A stretch of 59,353 nucleotides of DNA from Thiocapsa sp. (GCF_022340925.1 NZ_JAJDNA010000107.1:1-59353), one strand, 5' to 3'; positions 18,224 to 28,961 are shown, counted from the first letter of the stretch. Program-made: numbers and translations. The notes: generated by a model not told the origin, from the sequence alone.

Positions 18224-19621
18224 TTATCGCTTGCGGTTGACGAATGTCTTGAGACGTTGGCGGTGCTTGATCTGACGAGGCGTGAGCTTGTTGCGATGCC
18301 CTTCGAAGGGGTTGGTGCCGCTCTTGAGCTCGAGGCGCAAGGGTGTGCCGACGAGGTCGAGCTCGCGACGGAAGCGATTGATCAGATAACGCCGGTAGCT
18401 GTCCGGCAAGGCCTCGGTCTGGTTGCCGTGGATGACGATGATGGGTGGGTTGCGACCGCCTTGATGCGCGTAGCGGAGCTTGATCCGTCGACCGTGAACG
18501 AGCGGAGGCTGATGTTCCCGGATGGCCAGCTCCAAGAGGCGTGTCAGCTCGGGCGTCGACAGATCGCGGGTGGCACTGGCATAGGCGTGATCGACCTCGT
18601 CGAGCAGCAGGCCGACCCCGCTGCCGTGGAGGGCGGAGACCAGCTGCATCTTGGCGAAGTCGAGAAAGGCGAGCTTGCGTGCGAACTGGGTCCTGACCTG
18701 CTCGCGTTGGTCGGACTCGAGGCGGTCCCACTTGTTGATTGCCACCACCAGCGCGCGGCCGCGCTCGATGATGTGGCCCGCGAGCGTGGCGTCCTGCTCG
18801 CCCACCCCCTGGTGGGCGTCAAGCACGAGGATGACCACATTGGCGGCGTCGATTGCCTGGAGTGTCTTGATGACGCTGAATTTCTCAATGGCGTCCTCGA
18901 CGCGCGCGCGGCGCCGCACCCCTGCGGTGTCGATCAGCGTGTAGTGGCGGCCGTGGCGCTCGAAGGGGATGAAGATGCTGTCGCGGGTGGTTCCCGGGCT
19001 GTCGAAGGTGACGACCCGCTCGTCGCCGAGCAGGCGGTTGATGAGCGTCGACTTGCCCGCGTTTGGGCGTCCGACGACGGCCACGCGGATCCCCTCTCCT
19101 GCCGCCGAGGTTTCCGCCTCTGCGCTCGGTGTCGGCAGCCGGCTGAAGACCTTGTCGATCAGGTCGCGCACACCCAGCCCTTGGGTGGCGGAAACCGCCC
19201 TGGGCTCGTCGAGGCCAAGGCGGTGGAAGTCGGCAGTTGCGATGGCCGGGTCCGTGGTGTCGCTCTTGTTCACCACCAGCGAGACGGGTTTGCCGAGCCG
19301 GCGCAGGCGCGAGGCGATGTCGATGTCGCCCGGCGTGCAGCCGTCGCGGGCATCGACCAGGAAGAGCAGGTGGTCGGCCTCGTCGATCGCCAGCTGGACC
19401 TGGCGCTCCATCAGGGCTTGGACGCCATCCGCGGACTTGCTGATCCCGCCCGTGTCGACGATGACGTAGGGCCCAGGGCCCACCACCCCGATCCCGTACT
19501 GGCGGTCGCGGGTCAGACCCGGGAAGTCGGCCACCAGGGCATCCCGGGTGTGCGTGAGGCGGTTGAACAGCGTCGATTTGCCGACGTTGGGCCGGCCGAT
19601 CAATGTGACGACGGGCAGCAT
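18224..19621 (-). CDS. der: ribosome assembly GTPase Der (EngA)
   Basis: Cytoplasmic double-GTPase needed for 50S ribosomal subunit maturation, 465 residues. The first G domain starts with [12 protein letters not shown] (residue 8), with DTGG and NKSD; the second starts with [12 protein letters not shown] near residue 181, with DTAG and NKWD. A basic KH-like C-terminal domain ends in [11 protein letters not shown]. Last gene of the pilW-rodZ-hisS-yfgM-bamB-der run, 5 bases after bamB. Confidence 0.98.
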   Translation of the reverse strand: MLPVVTLIGRPNVGKSTLFNRLTHTRDALVADFPGLTRDRQYGIGVVGPGPYVIVDTGGISKSADGVQALMERQVQLAIDEADHLLFLVDARDGCTPGDIDIASRLRRLGKPVSLVVNKSDTTDPAIATADFHRLGLDEPRAVSATQGLGVRDLIDKVFSRLPTPSAEAETSAAGEGIRVAVVGRPNAGKSTLINRLLGDERVVTFDSPGTTRDSIFIPFERHGRHYTLIDTAGVRRRARVEDAIEKFSVIKTLQAIDAANVVILVLDAHQGVGEQDATLAGHIIERGRALVVAINKWDRLESDQREQVRTQFARKLAFLDFAKMQLVSALHGSGVGLLLDEVDHAYASATRDLSTPELTRLLELAIREHQPPLVHGRRIKLRYAHQGGRNPPIIVIHGNQTEALPDSYRRYLINRFRRELDLVGTPLRLELKSGTNPFEGHRNKLTPRQIKHRQRLKTFVNRKR

Positions 19622-19626
19622 GCCGT

Positions 19627-20928
19627 TCAGGGCGTCGTGTCCATTGGCGGGACATCCGTCGGCTGCGCTGTTCCGGTGTCGACATCTCGTGCGGCTGCCC
19701 CGGCTCCGGCCGGCGGCGCGCCGCGCAGCCCCGACCGCGTGGGCGAAGCGCTACCGAGGCTGAGGGCTGCAAGCGTGCCATCATCGGCATAGACATACAG
19801 ACGGCCGCCCGCAACCAGCGGTCGTGCCGTAATCGCCCCTTTACCGGTGATGCGGGTGCGGCCGACCAGGCGGCCGTCCGATCGTGCAAGCAGGTGGACG
19901 TAACCATCCAGGTCGCCGACCGCGACCAGGTTGGGCAGCAGCGCGGGGGCGGTGAGCTGACGGTAGCGAAGCGCCTCTTGACGCCAGCGTCCGGCCCCGT
20001 CGCTCGGGGCCGCCCCCCAGACTTGGTCGCTCGAATCCGTGATGAACAGGTCAGACTGGTCGGCGGCGAGTCCGGCGTGGGCAGAGAGCTCACGGCGCCA
20101 GAGGACGGTGCCGGTGGTGATGTCGACGGCGGCCAGATCGCCGTTGTAGGAGCCAACGAATGCAATGGTCCCGATCACGAGCGGATCGGCGTCGATGTCG
20201 GCGATGCGCGCGAGCTCCGAACGTCCGCTCGGGCGGGTGATCGTGACCTCCCAGAGCGGGCTGCCGTCTGACGGGTCGAGCTTGACGAGCTTGCCGCCGG
20301 AGAGTCCCACGATGACCCCGCCCGGAGTGACGACCGGGCTGCTGCTCCCGCGCAGCGTCAGCACGGGAGCCGGGTAGTTGATGCGCCACTGCTCGGCACC
20401 CGTGTTCGCGTCGATCCCGTAGATGCTGTCGTCAAGGGTGTGGACCACGACGCGGGCATTGTCGGTCAGGCGTGGCACCGACAAGACCTCACTCCCGAGT
20501 TGGGTGCGCCACTGCTCGGCACCGTCTGCGCTGGAGAAGGCGAGGACTTCGCCCCGGCTGGTGCCGATCACAAGTCGATCGCCCCTGACGTCCGGCCCAC
20601 CGCTGAAATGCAGTCCCGTGTCACGCTCCCAGAGGACGCGTCCGCTGTCGGTGGCCACGGCAGCCAGGCGACCGCGTGAATCTGCGAGATAGATGCGTTC
20701 GCCCGCCAGTGCCGGGACCAGATAGAGCCTTCGCCCCATCGTGCCCCGGGTCGCGCGCACCGACCAGAGGGTGGTCAGGCCGACCGTCTCGACGATGTCG
20801 CCGAGCTTGGTCGGCGGGTTCGGGTCTTTTTCGCCACCCAGCCAGGGGATCATGCCACAACCGCTCAGCAGCGAGGCGAGAAGGAACATGCCGAGATGGC
20901 CGGCTCCCGATGTGCGTTGAGTGACCAT
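19627..20928 (-). CDS. bamB: outer-membrane assembly factor BamB
   Basis: Lipoprotein of the BAM complex that folds outer-membrane beta-barrels; 433 residues. The signal peptide ends in a lipobox LLSGC with the lipidated Cys at residue 24. The rest is an eight-bladed PQQ-type beta-propeller with recurring blade motifs such as [30 protein letters not shown] and [10 protein letters not shown]. It follows yfgM by 17 bases and precedes der, the standard gammaproteobacterial order. The Ala/Pro-rich C-terminal tail of about 35 residues beyond the propeller is longer than usual. Confidence 0.96.
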   Translation of the reverse strand: MVTQRTSGAGHLGMFLLASLLSGCGMIPWLGGEKDPNPPTKLGDIVETVGLTTLWSVRATRGTMGRRLYLVPALAGERIYLADSRGRLAAVATDSGRVLWERDTGLHFSGGPDVRGDRLVIGTSRGEVLAFSSADGAEQWRTQLGSEVLSVPRLTDNARVVVHTLDDSIYGIDANTGAEQWRINYPAPVLTLRGSSSPVVTPGGVIVGLSGGKLVKLDPSDGSPLWEVTITRPSGRSELARIADIDADPLVIGTIAFVGSYNGDLAAVDITTGTVLWRRELSAHAGLAADQSDLFITDSSDQVWGAAPSDGAGRWRQEALRYRQLTAPALLPNLVAVGDLDGYVHLLARSDGRLVGRTRITGKGAITARPLVAGGRLYVYADDGTLAALSLGSASPTRSGLRGAPPAGAGAAARDVDTGTAQPTDVPPMDTTP

Positions 20929-20945
20929 AGGCGGCTCAGTACACC

Positions 20946-21569
20946 CTAACCGGGGGGCAGGTTGTCGAGCTTCAGTCGGATCAACTGGGCTAAGCCGCTC
21001 CCGTCGGCGATTGCCAGCTCGTAGGCCTGGCGTGCCTCGGCATAGTCCCCCCGACCCGCGGCGATATCGCCGCGGACCGCGGCGAACTCGCCGGCGAATT
21101 CGGGGCTGGTATCGTGCCCGGCGATCGTCGTGACGGCCTCGTTCAGCTGCCCTTCAGCGACCTGTATCCGCGCGAGCCGCAGTGCGGCGATGCGCGCGAT
21201 CGCCGGATCCGGTGCGTCGCCGATCGCGCGCGTCAAGGCCGCAATGGCGTCTTCCGCCTGGCCCGCCTCATAGAGCGCCTTGGCCTCGACGAGTGAGGCC
21301 AGGGCCGCGTACGGCGTGGACCTGAAGCTGTTCTCTAGCGTTCGGGTCTGCTCGACGACCGTCTCGGTCTGGCCGGTGGCAGCATTGGCGAGCACTTGGT
21401 CGAAAACTGCCGATGCCTGGCCGGCGACGCGGTCGCGATAGTCGCCCCAGTAGCGCCAGCCAACGATTGCGACCACGCCGATGGCGAGACCGGCGACGAT
21501 CGCCACGCCGTTCTCTTTCCACCATGCCTTGATGGCTTCGACCTTTTCCTCGTCGGTTTCGTAGGTCAC
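20946..21569 (-). CDS. yfgM: YfgM-like TPR protein, ancillary SecYEG subunit
   Basis: A 207-residue inner-membrane protein with a short cytoplasmic N-terminus ([20 protein letters not shown]), one membrane helix (about residues 22-41) and periplasmic TPR-like helices. In E. coli YfgM works with PpiD at the Sec translocon and passes clients to periplasmic chaperones. The GTG start at 21569 overlaps the hisS stop codon (GTGA), indicating translational coupling, and has CGGAG upstream. A longer upstream in-frame extension runs back into hisS and is not credible. Confidence 0.92.
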   Translation of the reverse strand: MTYETDEEKVEAIKAWWKENGVAIVAGLAIGVVAIVGWRYWGDYRDRVAGQASAVFDQVLANAATGQTETVVEQTRTLENSFRSTPYAALASLVEAKALYEAGQAEDAIAALTRAIGDAPDPAIARIAALRLARIQVAEGQLNEAVTTIAGHDTSPEFAGEFAAVRGDIAAGRGDYAEARQAYELAIADGSGLAQLIRLKLDNLPPG

Positions 21570-22894
21570 TGCAGTCTCCGTGTTGATATCGACCCCGATA
21601 GCTGCGCGGATGCGCCGCGGTCCAGCGTATCTTTCGTTAGCCCGGCCAGGAAGGAGACGAGGTCGCCGAAGTCGAGCTCCTGCTGGCCGGTCTGCTCCCG
21701 CAGTGGCTTGATGCCGACGATGCCACGCTCCAACTCGGCCTCGCCGAGGACCAATGCGTAACTCGCCCCGCTTCTGTCTGCCCGCTTGAACTGGCTCTTG
21801 AAGCTGCCCCCGCCGCAGTGTGTCATGAGGCGCAGCCGCGGCAGGGCATCGCGCAGGCGCTCGGCGAGGAAGGGCGCCTCCGCTTGGGCTTGCTCGCCGA
21901 CCGCCACCAGGTAGGCATGGACCGGCGCGTCGCTCGCGTGGCCCGCGAGCGCGAGGAGCTCGACCATTCGCTCCAGCCCCATTGCAAAGCCGACCGCCGG
22001 GGTGGGCCGGCCTCCCAGCTGCTCGACCAGACCGTCGTACCGTCCGCCGGCGCAAACGGTCCCCTGGGCACCCAGGTCATCGGTGATCCATTCGAAGACG
22101 GTTCGGTTGTAATAGTCCAGGCCCCTAACCAGCCGCGGATTGAGTCGATAGGGAACGCCTGCCTGGTCGAGGCCGGAACAGACGCTCTGGAAATGGCTCC
22201 GGGTCGACTCGCCGAGATGATCCATCAAGGTGGGTGCGTCGGCGATGACCTTCTGTGTCTCGGGGTGCTTGGAGTCGAGGACGCGCAAGGGATTGGTGTG
22301 CAGCCGGCGGATGCTCTCGGCGTCAAGCCGGTCGCCATGGCTGCTCAGATACGCCACCAGCTCATTCCGATAGGCCTGCCGTTCGTCCGGATCGCCGAGG
22401 CTGTTGAGCTCCAGGCGAAGGCCCGCGAACCCGAGGCGCCGCCAGAGTCGGGCAGTGATCAAGATGATCTCCAGGTCGATATCCGGACCAGGGAGCCCGA
22501 ACACCTCGACGCCGATCTGATTGAACTGCCGGTAGCGTCCGCGCTGGGGGCGCTCATGGCGGAACATGGGGCCGCGGTACCAGAGCCTCTGCGGCTGGAC
22601 CAGCAGTCCGTGCTCGATTGCGGCGCGCACACAGCTCGCGGTGCCCTCCGGACGCAGGCTCAAGCTGTCGCCGTTGCGGTCCTCGAAACTGTACATCTCC
22701 TTCTCGACGATGTCGGTGACCTCCCCGATGGAGCGCTTGAACAGATCGGTGACCTCCAGGATGGGCGTGCGGATCTCGGCGTAGCCATAGCTGGTCAGGA
22801 CCTGGCGTGACACATCCTCGATGCGGTGCCATGACGCGACAGCCTCGGGCAGGATGTCATGCATCCCACGGATTGCCTGGATGAATCTGCTCAC
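21566..22894 (-). CDS. hisS: histidyl-tRNA synthetase
   Basis: Class II aminoacyl-tRNA synthetase charging tRNA-His, 442 residues. The N-terminus [13 protein letters not shown], motif 2 block [20 protein letters not shown], and the histidine-specific [15 protein letters not shown] and [15 protein letters not shown] are all present. The GTG start at 22894 is chosen because the family N-terminus begins there. The gene overlaps yfgM. In many gammaproteobacteria ispG lies between rodZ and hisS; here only a 61-base gap is found. Confidence 0.97.
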   Translation of the reverse strand: MSRFIQAIRGMHDILPEAVASWHRIEDVSRQVLTSYGYAEIRTPILEVTDLFKRSIGEVTDIVEKEMYSFEDRNGDSLSLRPEGTASCVRAAIEHGLLVQPQRLWYRGPMFRHERPQRGRYRQFNQIGVEVFGLPGPDIDLEIILITARLWRRLGFAGLRLELNSLGDPDERQAYRNELVAYLSSHGDRLDAESIRRLHTNPLRVLDSKHPETQKVIADAPTLMDHLGESTRSHFQSVCSGLDQAGVPYRLNPRLVRGLDYYNRTVFEWITDDLGAQGTVCAGGRYDGLVEQLGGRPTPAVGFAMGLERMVELLALAGHASDAPVHAYLVAVGEQAQAEAPFLAERLRDALPRLRLMTHCGGGSFKSQFKRADRSGASYALVLGEAELERGIVGIKPLREQTGQQELDFGDLVSFLAGLTKDTLDRGASAQLSGSISTRRLQ

Positions 22895-22955
22895 GGGCGG
22901 CGGTTCAAGGCGCCGAGCCAAGGCGCCCGTGCATGCATATAAAACAGGTGCTGCG

Positions 22956-24038
22956 TCACTCGTGGGATTCCGGGTCCAATGTGAAACGCGCCACGTCGCC
23001 CTTTGAGTTACCGAGCAGATCGAAGGGCTCCCCATCGACGGTCATCCGGGTGTTGCTGACACGTCCGATCGTGAATCGAAACGGCGATCGACCCGTGATC
23101 CCGCGCTGCTCACCCGCCTGCATCTCCCCCGAGATAAGTCGAACGCCGTCGGCGTCTTGCACCTCGACCCAAGACGGTCCGGTGAACTCGAGCAAGACCC
23201 CTTTCGGCTCGGTCGCCTCGGGGGTCTGGGAAGCCGTATCGGCCTCGGCGTCCAGGTCGGCGTCTGGTGGAGGCGGTCTCGTCGCCGCCTCGGTCGCCAT
23301 CGGCGCCGCCTCCGCCTCTGCCTCCGCGGCTGGGGTCGCGGTCGGGTCGGAAGGCAGCGAGTCGACGAGGGGACGGGCCAGCTCCGGGATCGGCTCGAGG
23401 CCGGCCTCAGGCAGCGTGAAGATGAGCGACGCTGCCGGCGAGCCCGGCCCTGGCAGGTCGGGGGCAGAGCGGTCGGGTGCCTCCTCGGCTGTCTGCTCAG
23501 CAACGTTCGACGGCTCCGCGGGGAGCTCGTCCGGCTGCATCTCCTCGACCATCGGTTCCGGCTCGAGGGTGGGTGCCCCGGCCTCCCCCATGGCCGACTC
23601 GACATCCGCCCCGCCGCGATCATGCCACCACAGTATGACGATGCCGATGACGGCGGCCGCCAACGCCAGACTGATGACACGCACGAGCAGGCGCGGACCA
23701 GCACCGTCGGCCTCCGGACGGTCGGTCCGGCGGGCGGCAGCAACGTGGCGGAGGTCCGCTTGACCTTGGTAGGCCGCAATCAGCGGTGTTGGATCCAGCG
23801 CCAGGAGGCGTGCGTAGTTGCGAAGGTAGCCGGCGACGAAGACAGGGTCGGGCAGCAGATCGAAACGATCCTGCTCCAATGCCTCGACCGTCTCGGGGCG
23901 AAGGTGCAGCTGGCTGGCAATGCGCTCGACGGCCAGCCCGCGGGCCTGGCGTTGCACGCGCAGGCGTCGTCCGGGGCTATCGCCAAACTCGACCACGTTC
24001 TGATCGTCTTGATCGGTCGCTATCGTCTGGTTTGTCAC
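22956..24038 (-). CDS. rodZ: cytoskeletal protein RodZ
   Basis: Bitopic 360-residue membrane protein that links MreB to the cell-elongation machinery. A cytoplasmic helix-turn-helix domain (about residues 20-90, with [20 protein letters not shown]) is followed by one membrane helix (117-138) and a long Pro/Ala/Glu linker. The C-terminal periplasmic DUF4115 domain (about 285-355) includes [10 protein letters not shown] and FTIGRVSNT. The start is a GTG at 24038 with no strong ribosome binding site. It lies 11 bases after pilW. Confidence 0.93.
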   Translation of the reverse strand: MTNQTIATDQDDQNVVEFGDSPGRRLRVQRQARGLAVERIASQLHLRPETVEALEQDRFDLLPDPVFVAGYLRNYARLLALDPTPLIAAYQGQADLRHVAAARRTDRPEADGAGPRLLVRVISLALAAAVIGIVILWWHDRGGADVESAMGEAGAPTLEPEPMVEEMQPDELPAEPSNVAEQTAEEAPDRSAPDLPGPGSPAASLIFTLPEAGLEPIPELARPLVDSLPSDPTATPAAEAEAEAAPMATEAATRPPPPDADLDAEADTASQTPEATEPKGVLLEFTGPSWVEVQDADGVRLISGEMQAGEQRGITGRSPFRFTIGRVSNTRMTVDGEPFDLLGNSKGDVARFTLDPESHE

Positions 24039-24049
24039 GCTGGAGGTCC

Positions 24050-24844
24050 CTACAGCTCGCGGATCTCGGGTGCGTCGGGAAAGTTGGCGCGCAGCACCTT
24101 CTCGTACTCCGCCGCGCGGGCGTGGTTCCCGAGTTGACGTTCGGTCTTCACGGCGATGCCCAGGGCGGCTTGGGCGGTGGCTGGCGTACGCAAGGTGGCC
24201 GGCTCGAAATAGCGGTCAAGATAGACCTTGGCTCCCTCGGCGTTGCCACGTCTGAATTCCAGCTCCGCGAGCTTGGCCAGCGCGGGCCCGAATCCCGGGT
24301 TGGCGGCAATCGCGGCCCGATAGTAGGTTTCCGCCTTCATCGTCTGACCCGCGCTGCTTGCGCAGTTCCCGGCGTTGGTCATCGCGATCCAGGGTGTGGT
24401 ATAGAGGGGATTGTCCAGTGTCTTCCTGAAGTTGACATCCGCCTCTGCATACCGCTTCTGGCGGCACTGATAGGCGCCGACGGCGTAGAGGATCTCCGGA
24501 TTGTTGGGCGCGAGCTTGATTGCCCGGTCGTAGTGTTCCGCAGCGAGGTCGGGCTTGCCCATCTCCTCGTAAAGGAAGGCCAGCCAGATGTGCGCCTTGG
24601 GGTAGTTCTTGTCGGCCGCGATCGCCTGCTGGGCGCGACGGAAGGCAATCTCGGTCTGCCCTCGGTTGTAATACTCCTCGGCCATCTGGACATAGAGCGC
24701 CGCCGGGCTGCCCTGCGGGTCGAGTCCGAGCGGATCCCCCGTCTGGCGGCTCGCGGTGCCCGAGCAGCCGGCCAGGCCGAGGCACATTGCGAGGAGCCCA
24801 AGCAGGCGCGGGGCGGGGATTCCGCCCAGGATGCCGATTCTCAT
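24050..24844 (-). CDS. pilW: type IV pilus biogenesis/stability lipoprotein PilW (PilF)
   Basis: Outer-membrane lipoprotein of 264 residues, the pilotin that helps the PilQ secretin assemble. Its signal peptide ends in the lipobox GLAGC at about residue 27. About six TPR repeats follow, for example AEEYYNRGQTEIAFRRAQQA, then AEHYDRAIKLAPNNPEIL and AETYYRAAIAANPGFG. The ATG at 24844 overlaps the rlmN stop (ATGA), so the genes are coupled. No other pilus genes are in this window, as is normal for this locus. Confidence 0.93.
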   Translation of the reverse strand: MRIGILGGIPAPRLLGLLAMCLGLAGCSGTASRQTGDPLGLDPQGSPAALYVQMAEEYYNRGQTEIAFRRAQQAIAADKNYPKAHIWLAFLYEEMGKPDLAAEHYDRAIKLAPNNPEILYAVGAYQCRQKRYAEADVNFRKTLDNPLYTTPWIAMTNAGNCASSAGQTMKAETYYRAAIAANPGFGPALAKLAELEFRRGNAEGAKVYLDRYFEPATLRTPATAQAALGIAVKTERQLGNHARAAEYEKVLRANFPDAPEIREL

Positions 24845-25935
24845 GACGTCGCCATCCTGCGGCTGTCCACGAGGACGCGTCCCATGCGACCGGTGCGATC
24901 CTGGACACGTCCTACGAGCTGACCGCAGGCCGCCGCGATCTCGTCGCCGCGTGTCTTCCGGGTCATCGTGAAGATGCCCGAGCGGGTCAGTCGCCCGCGG
25001 AACGCCTCGATCCGCTCGGGAGGCGAGGTCCCGTAGGTGCTTCCGGCAAAGGGATTGAAGGGGATCAGATTGACTTTCGACGGGATACCCTCTAGCAACC
25101 GGACCAGCTGCTTGGCATGCGCCGGGCTGTCGTTGACGCTGTCGAGCAGCACATATTCCCAGGTCACGCGCCGGCGCCGGTCACCGGACACATAGGCCTT
25201 ACAGGCGGGAAGCAGCTCGGCGAGCGGATACTTGCGGTTGATTGGCACCAGTTGATCCCGCAATGCATCATTCGGTGCGTGCAGCGAGACGGCCAGTGAC
25301 ACGTCGCTGACCTCGCGCAGCCGATAGATGTTCGGGACGATCCCGGAGGTGCTCAGGGTCAGGCGCGTCTTGGCGACCATGTAGGCCAGGTCGTCCTGCA
25401 TGATGTCCATCGCTTTGACCACTGCATCGAAATTGGCCAGCGGCTCGCCCATCCCCATCATGACCACGTTGGACGGCGCGGCGCCGATCCGTCGGGTGGC
25501 GTGCCAGATCTGGCCGGCGATTTCGCCGACCGACAGGTTGCGGTTGAACCCCTGAGTCGCCGTCGCGCAGAAAGAGCAGCTCAACGCGCAACCCACTTGG
25601 GACGAGACACAGACGGTGGTGCGGCGGCCCTCCGGGATGAAGACGGTCTCGATGCGCTGGCCGTCCCCGAGCTCCATGATCCACTTGACAGTCCCGTCTG
25701 CGGACGGCCGGTCGTGGATGATGCGCGGCAGGCGAATCTCGACCCTGTCGCGCAGCGTGTCCCGCAACCCCTTGGACAGGTCTGTCATGGCGTCGAAATC
25801 GACGACGCCATGCTTGTGGATCCATTTGAACAGGTTGCGGCCGTGGAACGCCTTGAAGCCGAGCCCGAGCACCAGCCTCTCGCAGTCGGCGAGATTCAGA
25901 TCGAGCAGGTTGGGCTTGAGGGCGAGGTTCGACAC
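24841..25935 (-). CDS. rlmN: 23S rRNA/tRNA (adenine-C2) methyltransferase RlmN
   Basis: Radical-SAM enzyme of 364 residues that methylates A2503 of 23S rRNA and A37 of some tRNAs. The [4Fe-4S] motif is CALSCSFCATA, followed by MMGMGEPLANF, the Ser-rich SLAVSLHAPND block, and a C-terminal AACGQL holding the methyl-carrying Cys. The start is a GTG at 25935. It precedes pilW with a 4-base overlap, and ndk ends 10 bases upstream. Confidence 0.97.
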   Translation of the reverse strand: MSNLALKPNLLDLNLADCERLVLGLGFKAFHGRNLFKWIHKHGVVDFDAMTDLSKGLRDTLRDRVEIRLPRIIHDRPSADGTVKWIMELGDGQRIETVFIPEGRRTTVCVSSQVGCALSCSFCATATQGFNRNLSVGEIAGQIWHATRRIGAAPSNVVMMGMGEPLANFDAVVKAMDIMQDDLAYMVAKTRLTLSTSGIVPNIYRLREVSDVSLAVSLHAPNDALRDQLVPINRKYPLAELLPACKAYVSGDRRRRVTWEYVLLDSVNDSPAHAKQLVRLLEGIPSKVNLIPFNPFAGSTYGTSPPERIEAFRGRLTRSGIFTMTRKTRGDEIAAACGQLVGRVQDRTGRMGRVLVDSRRMATS

Positions 25936-25944
25936 GCGGGTCTC

Positions 25945-26373
25945 TCAGCGCGTGCGCTCGCAGATGCCTTCGGGAAAGAAGAAGGCGATCTCGGTGGCCG
26001 CGGTCTCGGGCCCATCAGACCCGTGCGCGGCGTTCTCGGTCAAGGAGTCGGCGAAGTCGGCCCGGATCGTGCCGGGTGCGGCATCGGCGGGATTCGTTGC
26101 ACCCATGACGTCGCGGTTCTTCGCGACCGCGTCCTCACCTTCGAGGACCTGCACCATGACCGGGCCCGACGTCATGAACTCCACCAGCTCTTCGAAGAAC
26201 GGCTTGCCCTGGTGAATCGCGTAGAAGGCCGATGCCTGCTCCCTGCTCATGTGGAGCATTCGCGCTGCGACGATGCGCAGGCCGGCGTCCTCGAAACGGC
26301 TCAAGATGGCGCCGATGGCGTTTTTCGCCACCGCGTTGGGTTTGATGATCGAAAGGGTCTGCTCGATGGCCAT
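25945..26373 (-). CDS. ndk: nucleoside diphosphate kinase
   Basis: A 142-residue cytosolic enzyme that transfers the terminal phosphate between nucleoside triphosphates and diphosphates. [13 protein letters not shown] begins the fold, and the phosphorylated His lies in [12 protein letters not shown] near residue 117. The start is ATG at 26373. It is the first gene of the minus-strand run ndk-rlmN-pilW-rodZ-hisS-yfgM-bamB-der. Confidence 0.98.
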   Translation of the reverse strand: MAIEQTLSIIKPNAVAKNAIGAILSRFEDAGLRIVAARMLHMSREQASAFYAIHQGKPFFEELVEFMTSGPVMVQVLEGEDAVAKNRDVMGATNPADAAPGTIRADFADSLTENAAHGSDGPETAATEIAFFFPEGICERTR

Positions 26374-26626
26374 AGCGGCTCCAGTTGGGAGATATCGAGG
26401 TCAAATGGGACAGGCTGAATCCGTGTGGGGATGAGGCAGGGTTCTGCCGGCAACCGGTCCCCCGCCTCGCGGTCTTTCGCCGTCCATGGAGTCTTGAGTG
26501 GAACCGTGAAGTCTACCGATCACGATCCCCTCGAGCAACGCCGGCCATCACGGGATCAGTTTGGACCAATCCACGGATTGAGAGGATAATCCGCAGACTT
26601 CATCCATCCGTCACCGGTGATTCACC

Positions 26627-27583
26627 ATGGCCCATTACGATGTTTTCAACGGCGACGCCGACGGACTCTGTGCCCTCCAGCAATTGCGCCTTGCCGAGCC
26701 GGTCGACAGCATCCTCGTCACCGGCGTCAAACGCGACATCGCCTTGCTCGAGCGGGTCGACGCGGCGAAAGGCGACCAAATCACCGTGCTCGATGTCTCC
26801 TTCGACAAGAACCGGGGGGCGGTCGAGCGCCTGTTGGGACAGGGCGCCCATCTCCGCTACTTCGATCACCATTTCGCCGGCGAGATCCCGACTCATCCCG
26901 CACTCGACGTTCACATCGAGACCCTGCCGGACAAGGGAACCAGCCTGTTGGTCGACGATTTCCTGCAGGGCACCCAGCGTGCCTGGGCCGTGGTCGGGAC
27001 CTTTGGGGACAACTTCGACGCGGCGGCCGCCCGGGCCGCCGCACCCCTGAAGCTGTCGGAAGGCGAGCTCGGCCTGCTGCGGGAGCTGGGGATTTACCTC
27101 AACTACAACGGCTACGGCGAGACGGTCGATGACCTCTTGTTCGCACCCGATGACCTCTTTCGGCGTCTGCAGCCCTACGCCGACCCTTTGACTTTCGTCG
27201 CGGAGGATCCGACGTTTGCGGCCCTGCGTGACGGCTACGCCGACGACATGGACCGTGCGCGCGCCGTCGCGCCCGCGTTCGAGGACGCGCATCACCGTCT
27301 CGTCATCCTCCCGGCCGAACCCTGGGCGCGCCGGGCCAGCGGGGTCTTGGCCAATGAGCTCGCCCAGCAGGCCCCAGACCAGGCCCATGCGATGCTGACC
27401 CGGCTGCCCGCGGGCGGATTCATCGTGAGCGTCCGGGCCCCGATCGCGCGGCCCGACGGGGCGGATGTGCTCTGTCGAAGCTTCCCGAGCGGCGGTGGGC
27501 GGAAGGCGGCGGCCGGGATCAACCTGCTCCCCGACGGGGCGTACGACACCTTCCTGGAGCGGTTCCGCGCGGCCTTTCGGTGA
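26627..27583 (+). CDS. DHH-family phosphoesterase-like protein
   Basis: A 318-residue cytosolic protein with DHH-superfamily metal motifs: FNGDADGLCAL (residues 6-16), VLDVSFD near 53, and the name-giving DHH in RYFDHHF near 79. It ends in a DHHA1-like substrate-binding domain with GGGRKAAAGINLLP. Families with this layout cleave phosphodiester bonds in small nucleotides or short RNAs (NrnA, GdpP) or in polyphosphate; the second motif reads LDVS, so the match is not perfect. It stands alone, divergent from ndk. The substrate is unknown. Confidence 0.8.
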   Translation: MAHYDVFNGDADGLCALQQLRLAEPVDSILVTGVKRDIALLERVDAAKGDQITVLDVSFDKNRGAVERLLGQGAHLRYFDHHFAGEIPTHPALDVHIETLPDKGTSLLVDDFLQGTQRAWAVVGTFGDNFDAAAARAAAPLKLSEGELGLLRELGIYLNYNGYGETVDDLLFAPDDLFRRLQPYADPLTFVAEDPTFAALRDGYADDMDRARAVAPAFEDAHHRLVILPAEPWARRASGVLANELAQQAPDQAHAMLTRLPAGGFIVSVRAPIARPDGADVLCRSFPSGGGRKAAAGINLLPDGAYDTFLERFRAAFR

Positions 27584-27733
27584 GACTGTCGCGCCAGTAG
27601 ACATTGGCCGGATCCCCAAAGCCTCTCGGAACGAATGGAGCCGTCGAGTTGCGCACGCCATCGGCGAGGGAATCCGACCGGTCGTCAACGCGCAGGATGC
27701 GAGTCTTCGTTTCCGACAGCCCGGCGCGCGGTT

Positions 27734-28564
27734 TCAGTGGGTCTCTGCTTCGCCCCGCCGTTGACCTTTCCGGCCTGTCTGCTCCAGATTGAGCCAGGCC
27801 TCATGCCAAAGGAGTCTGCAGCCGCGATCGCAAGGGCCATCTGGGCCGAGCACGGCGCCGGAGCAATTCAGCCCCTCGAGAATGTAGATCGGCTCGACAG
27901 CGGTCCTTTCCCGGAGCTCCCAGACCCTGTCGACCTTCTTGACCACGCGGAAGCGCATTCCCTCGTAAGCGTACATCTCCGGCATGAACATCAACCCGCG
28001 ATGCTTGCTGCGGCGGTCGAGGGTGCGATCGATCTTTGCGGCGCTCTTCACCGTCGCATAGAGGTCCGTGTCACGCAGATGCCGATGATCGAGCGCGCCT
28101 GCGTCGGCGGGGGGTGGCACCTCCTGCAGCCATTCGTCGCGGTACCAGAGCGGGCATTCGCGCCCGCAGCCGGCCGTGCCGTCGACGCCGCCGCAAGGCG
28201 TTGCGAGGAGCACGGTTCTCGCTACGGGCCGTACATGCCCCGCGTCATCCATCAGGCGGCGGATCGGTTTCAAGACGCGGTGCGTGGTGCCGCAGTAGGG
28301 CCACATCTGACTGACGAACGCGAGCCCCCGAAGCTTGTCGTCCGAATTCAGAGTCCGGCGGATCTCGTCGGCGTCCCGGATGCGCACCCAGCTGCCGGGC
28401 GCGAAACGAGACGCCTTCCCGACCCGCCTGAGGCTGGGCCTCGCTCGGGAGAGCAGCTCAAGCAGCGTCCTGCGCAAATTGAGCCGGATGCGCCAGGTCA
28501 ACAATCTCTCGCGAAATGTGTAATGCGCGAGGCGATTGTGAAGCTGGCAACGGTCGAAGAGCAT
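27734..28564 (-). CDS. hypothetical protein with an internally duplicated Cys/Trp module
   Basis: A 276-residue soluble protein built from two copies of one module, roughly residues 59-146 and 169-258. Each copy has an RTL-containing helix, a G-L-x-F-x-x-x-M block (GLAFVSQMWPYCG, then GLMFMPEMYAYEG) and a basic R-V-(L/V)-K-x-(I/V) segment. Each ends in a spaced three-Cys motif before W-x-E-x-W-L or a close variant (CGGVDGTAGCGRECPLWYRDEWL split over 124-146; CSGA to CDRGC then WHEAWL over 234-258). The repeated Cys suggests a metal or disulfide site in each half. A very basic N-terminus (RLRLNLRR-like) precedes them. The ATG at 28564 has GGGAGG upstream. I do not recognise a named family, though I recall similar proteins near polysaccharide genes. 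Confidence 0.7.
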   Translation of the reverse strand: MLFDRCQLHNRLAHYTFRERLLTWRIRLNLRRTLLELLSRARPSLRRVGKASRFAPGSWVRIRDADEIRRTLNSDDKLRGLAFVSQMWPYCGTTHRVLKPIRRLMDDAGHVRPVARTVLLATPCGGVDGTAGCGRECPLWYRDEWLQEVPPPADAGALDHRHLRDTDLYATVKSAAKIDRTLDRRSKHRGLMFMPEMYAYEGMRFRVVKKVDRVWELRERTAVEPIYILEGLNCSGAVLGPDGPCDRGCRLLWHEAWLNLEQTGRKGQRRGEAETH

Positions 28565-28961
28565 CAAGAGGATTTCCTCCCTGTCCGGGTTCCGGTCGCG
28601 ACCGACGTCCTATGCTGCGCCGTTGGCCCCGTCCCAGGTCGGCTCGGGCCATGAGTGAAGAGATTCGGCCGATCGATCGCGGCAACGGCGAGGCGTCGCA
28701 GCGATCCGGTTGCAGTAAACGCATCCGTCGGCGCTCGATACCGAAGCCTAGCACAAGGCTGGGTTGATGCCCGTTTCCAAAGGCCGCTGATGGTTTGGCC
28801 GTCCTGCCCCACGGGAAGCGCCCGACGTTCCAGGGCTGTCCAGCGGTGACGCGCCCTGAAGGCCTGTGGCCGCCGAGGTCGGAGCGGCGCTGCCTCGATG
28901 CTCGGGCGAGCCGCCTGACATGGTGCAAACGCAGCGGCCCATGCCCAGCTAGACGTCATGT
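28565..28961. other. intergenic stretch; nothing recognised
   Basis: About 400 bases between the duplicated-module gene and the end of tonB. Open frames on either strand have neither start signals nor motifs. Confidence 0.4.
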
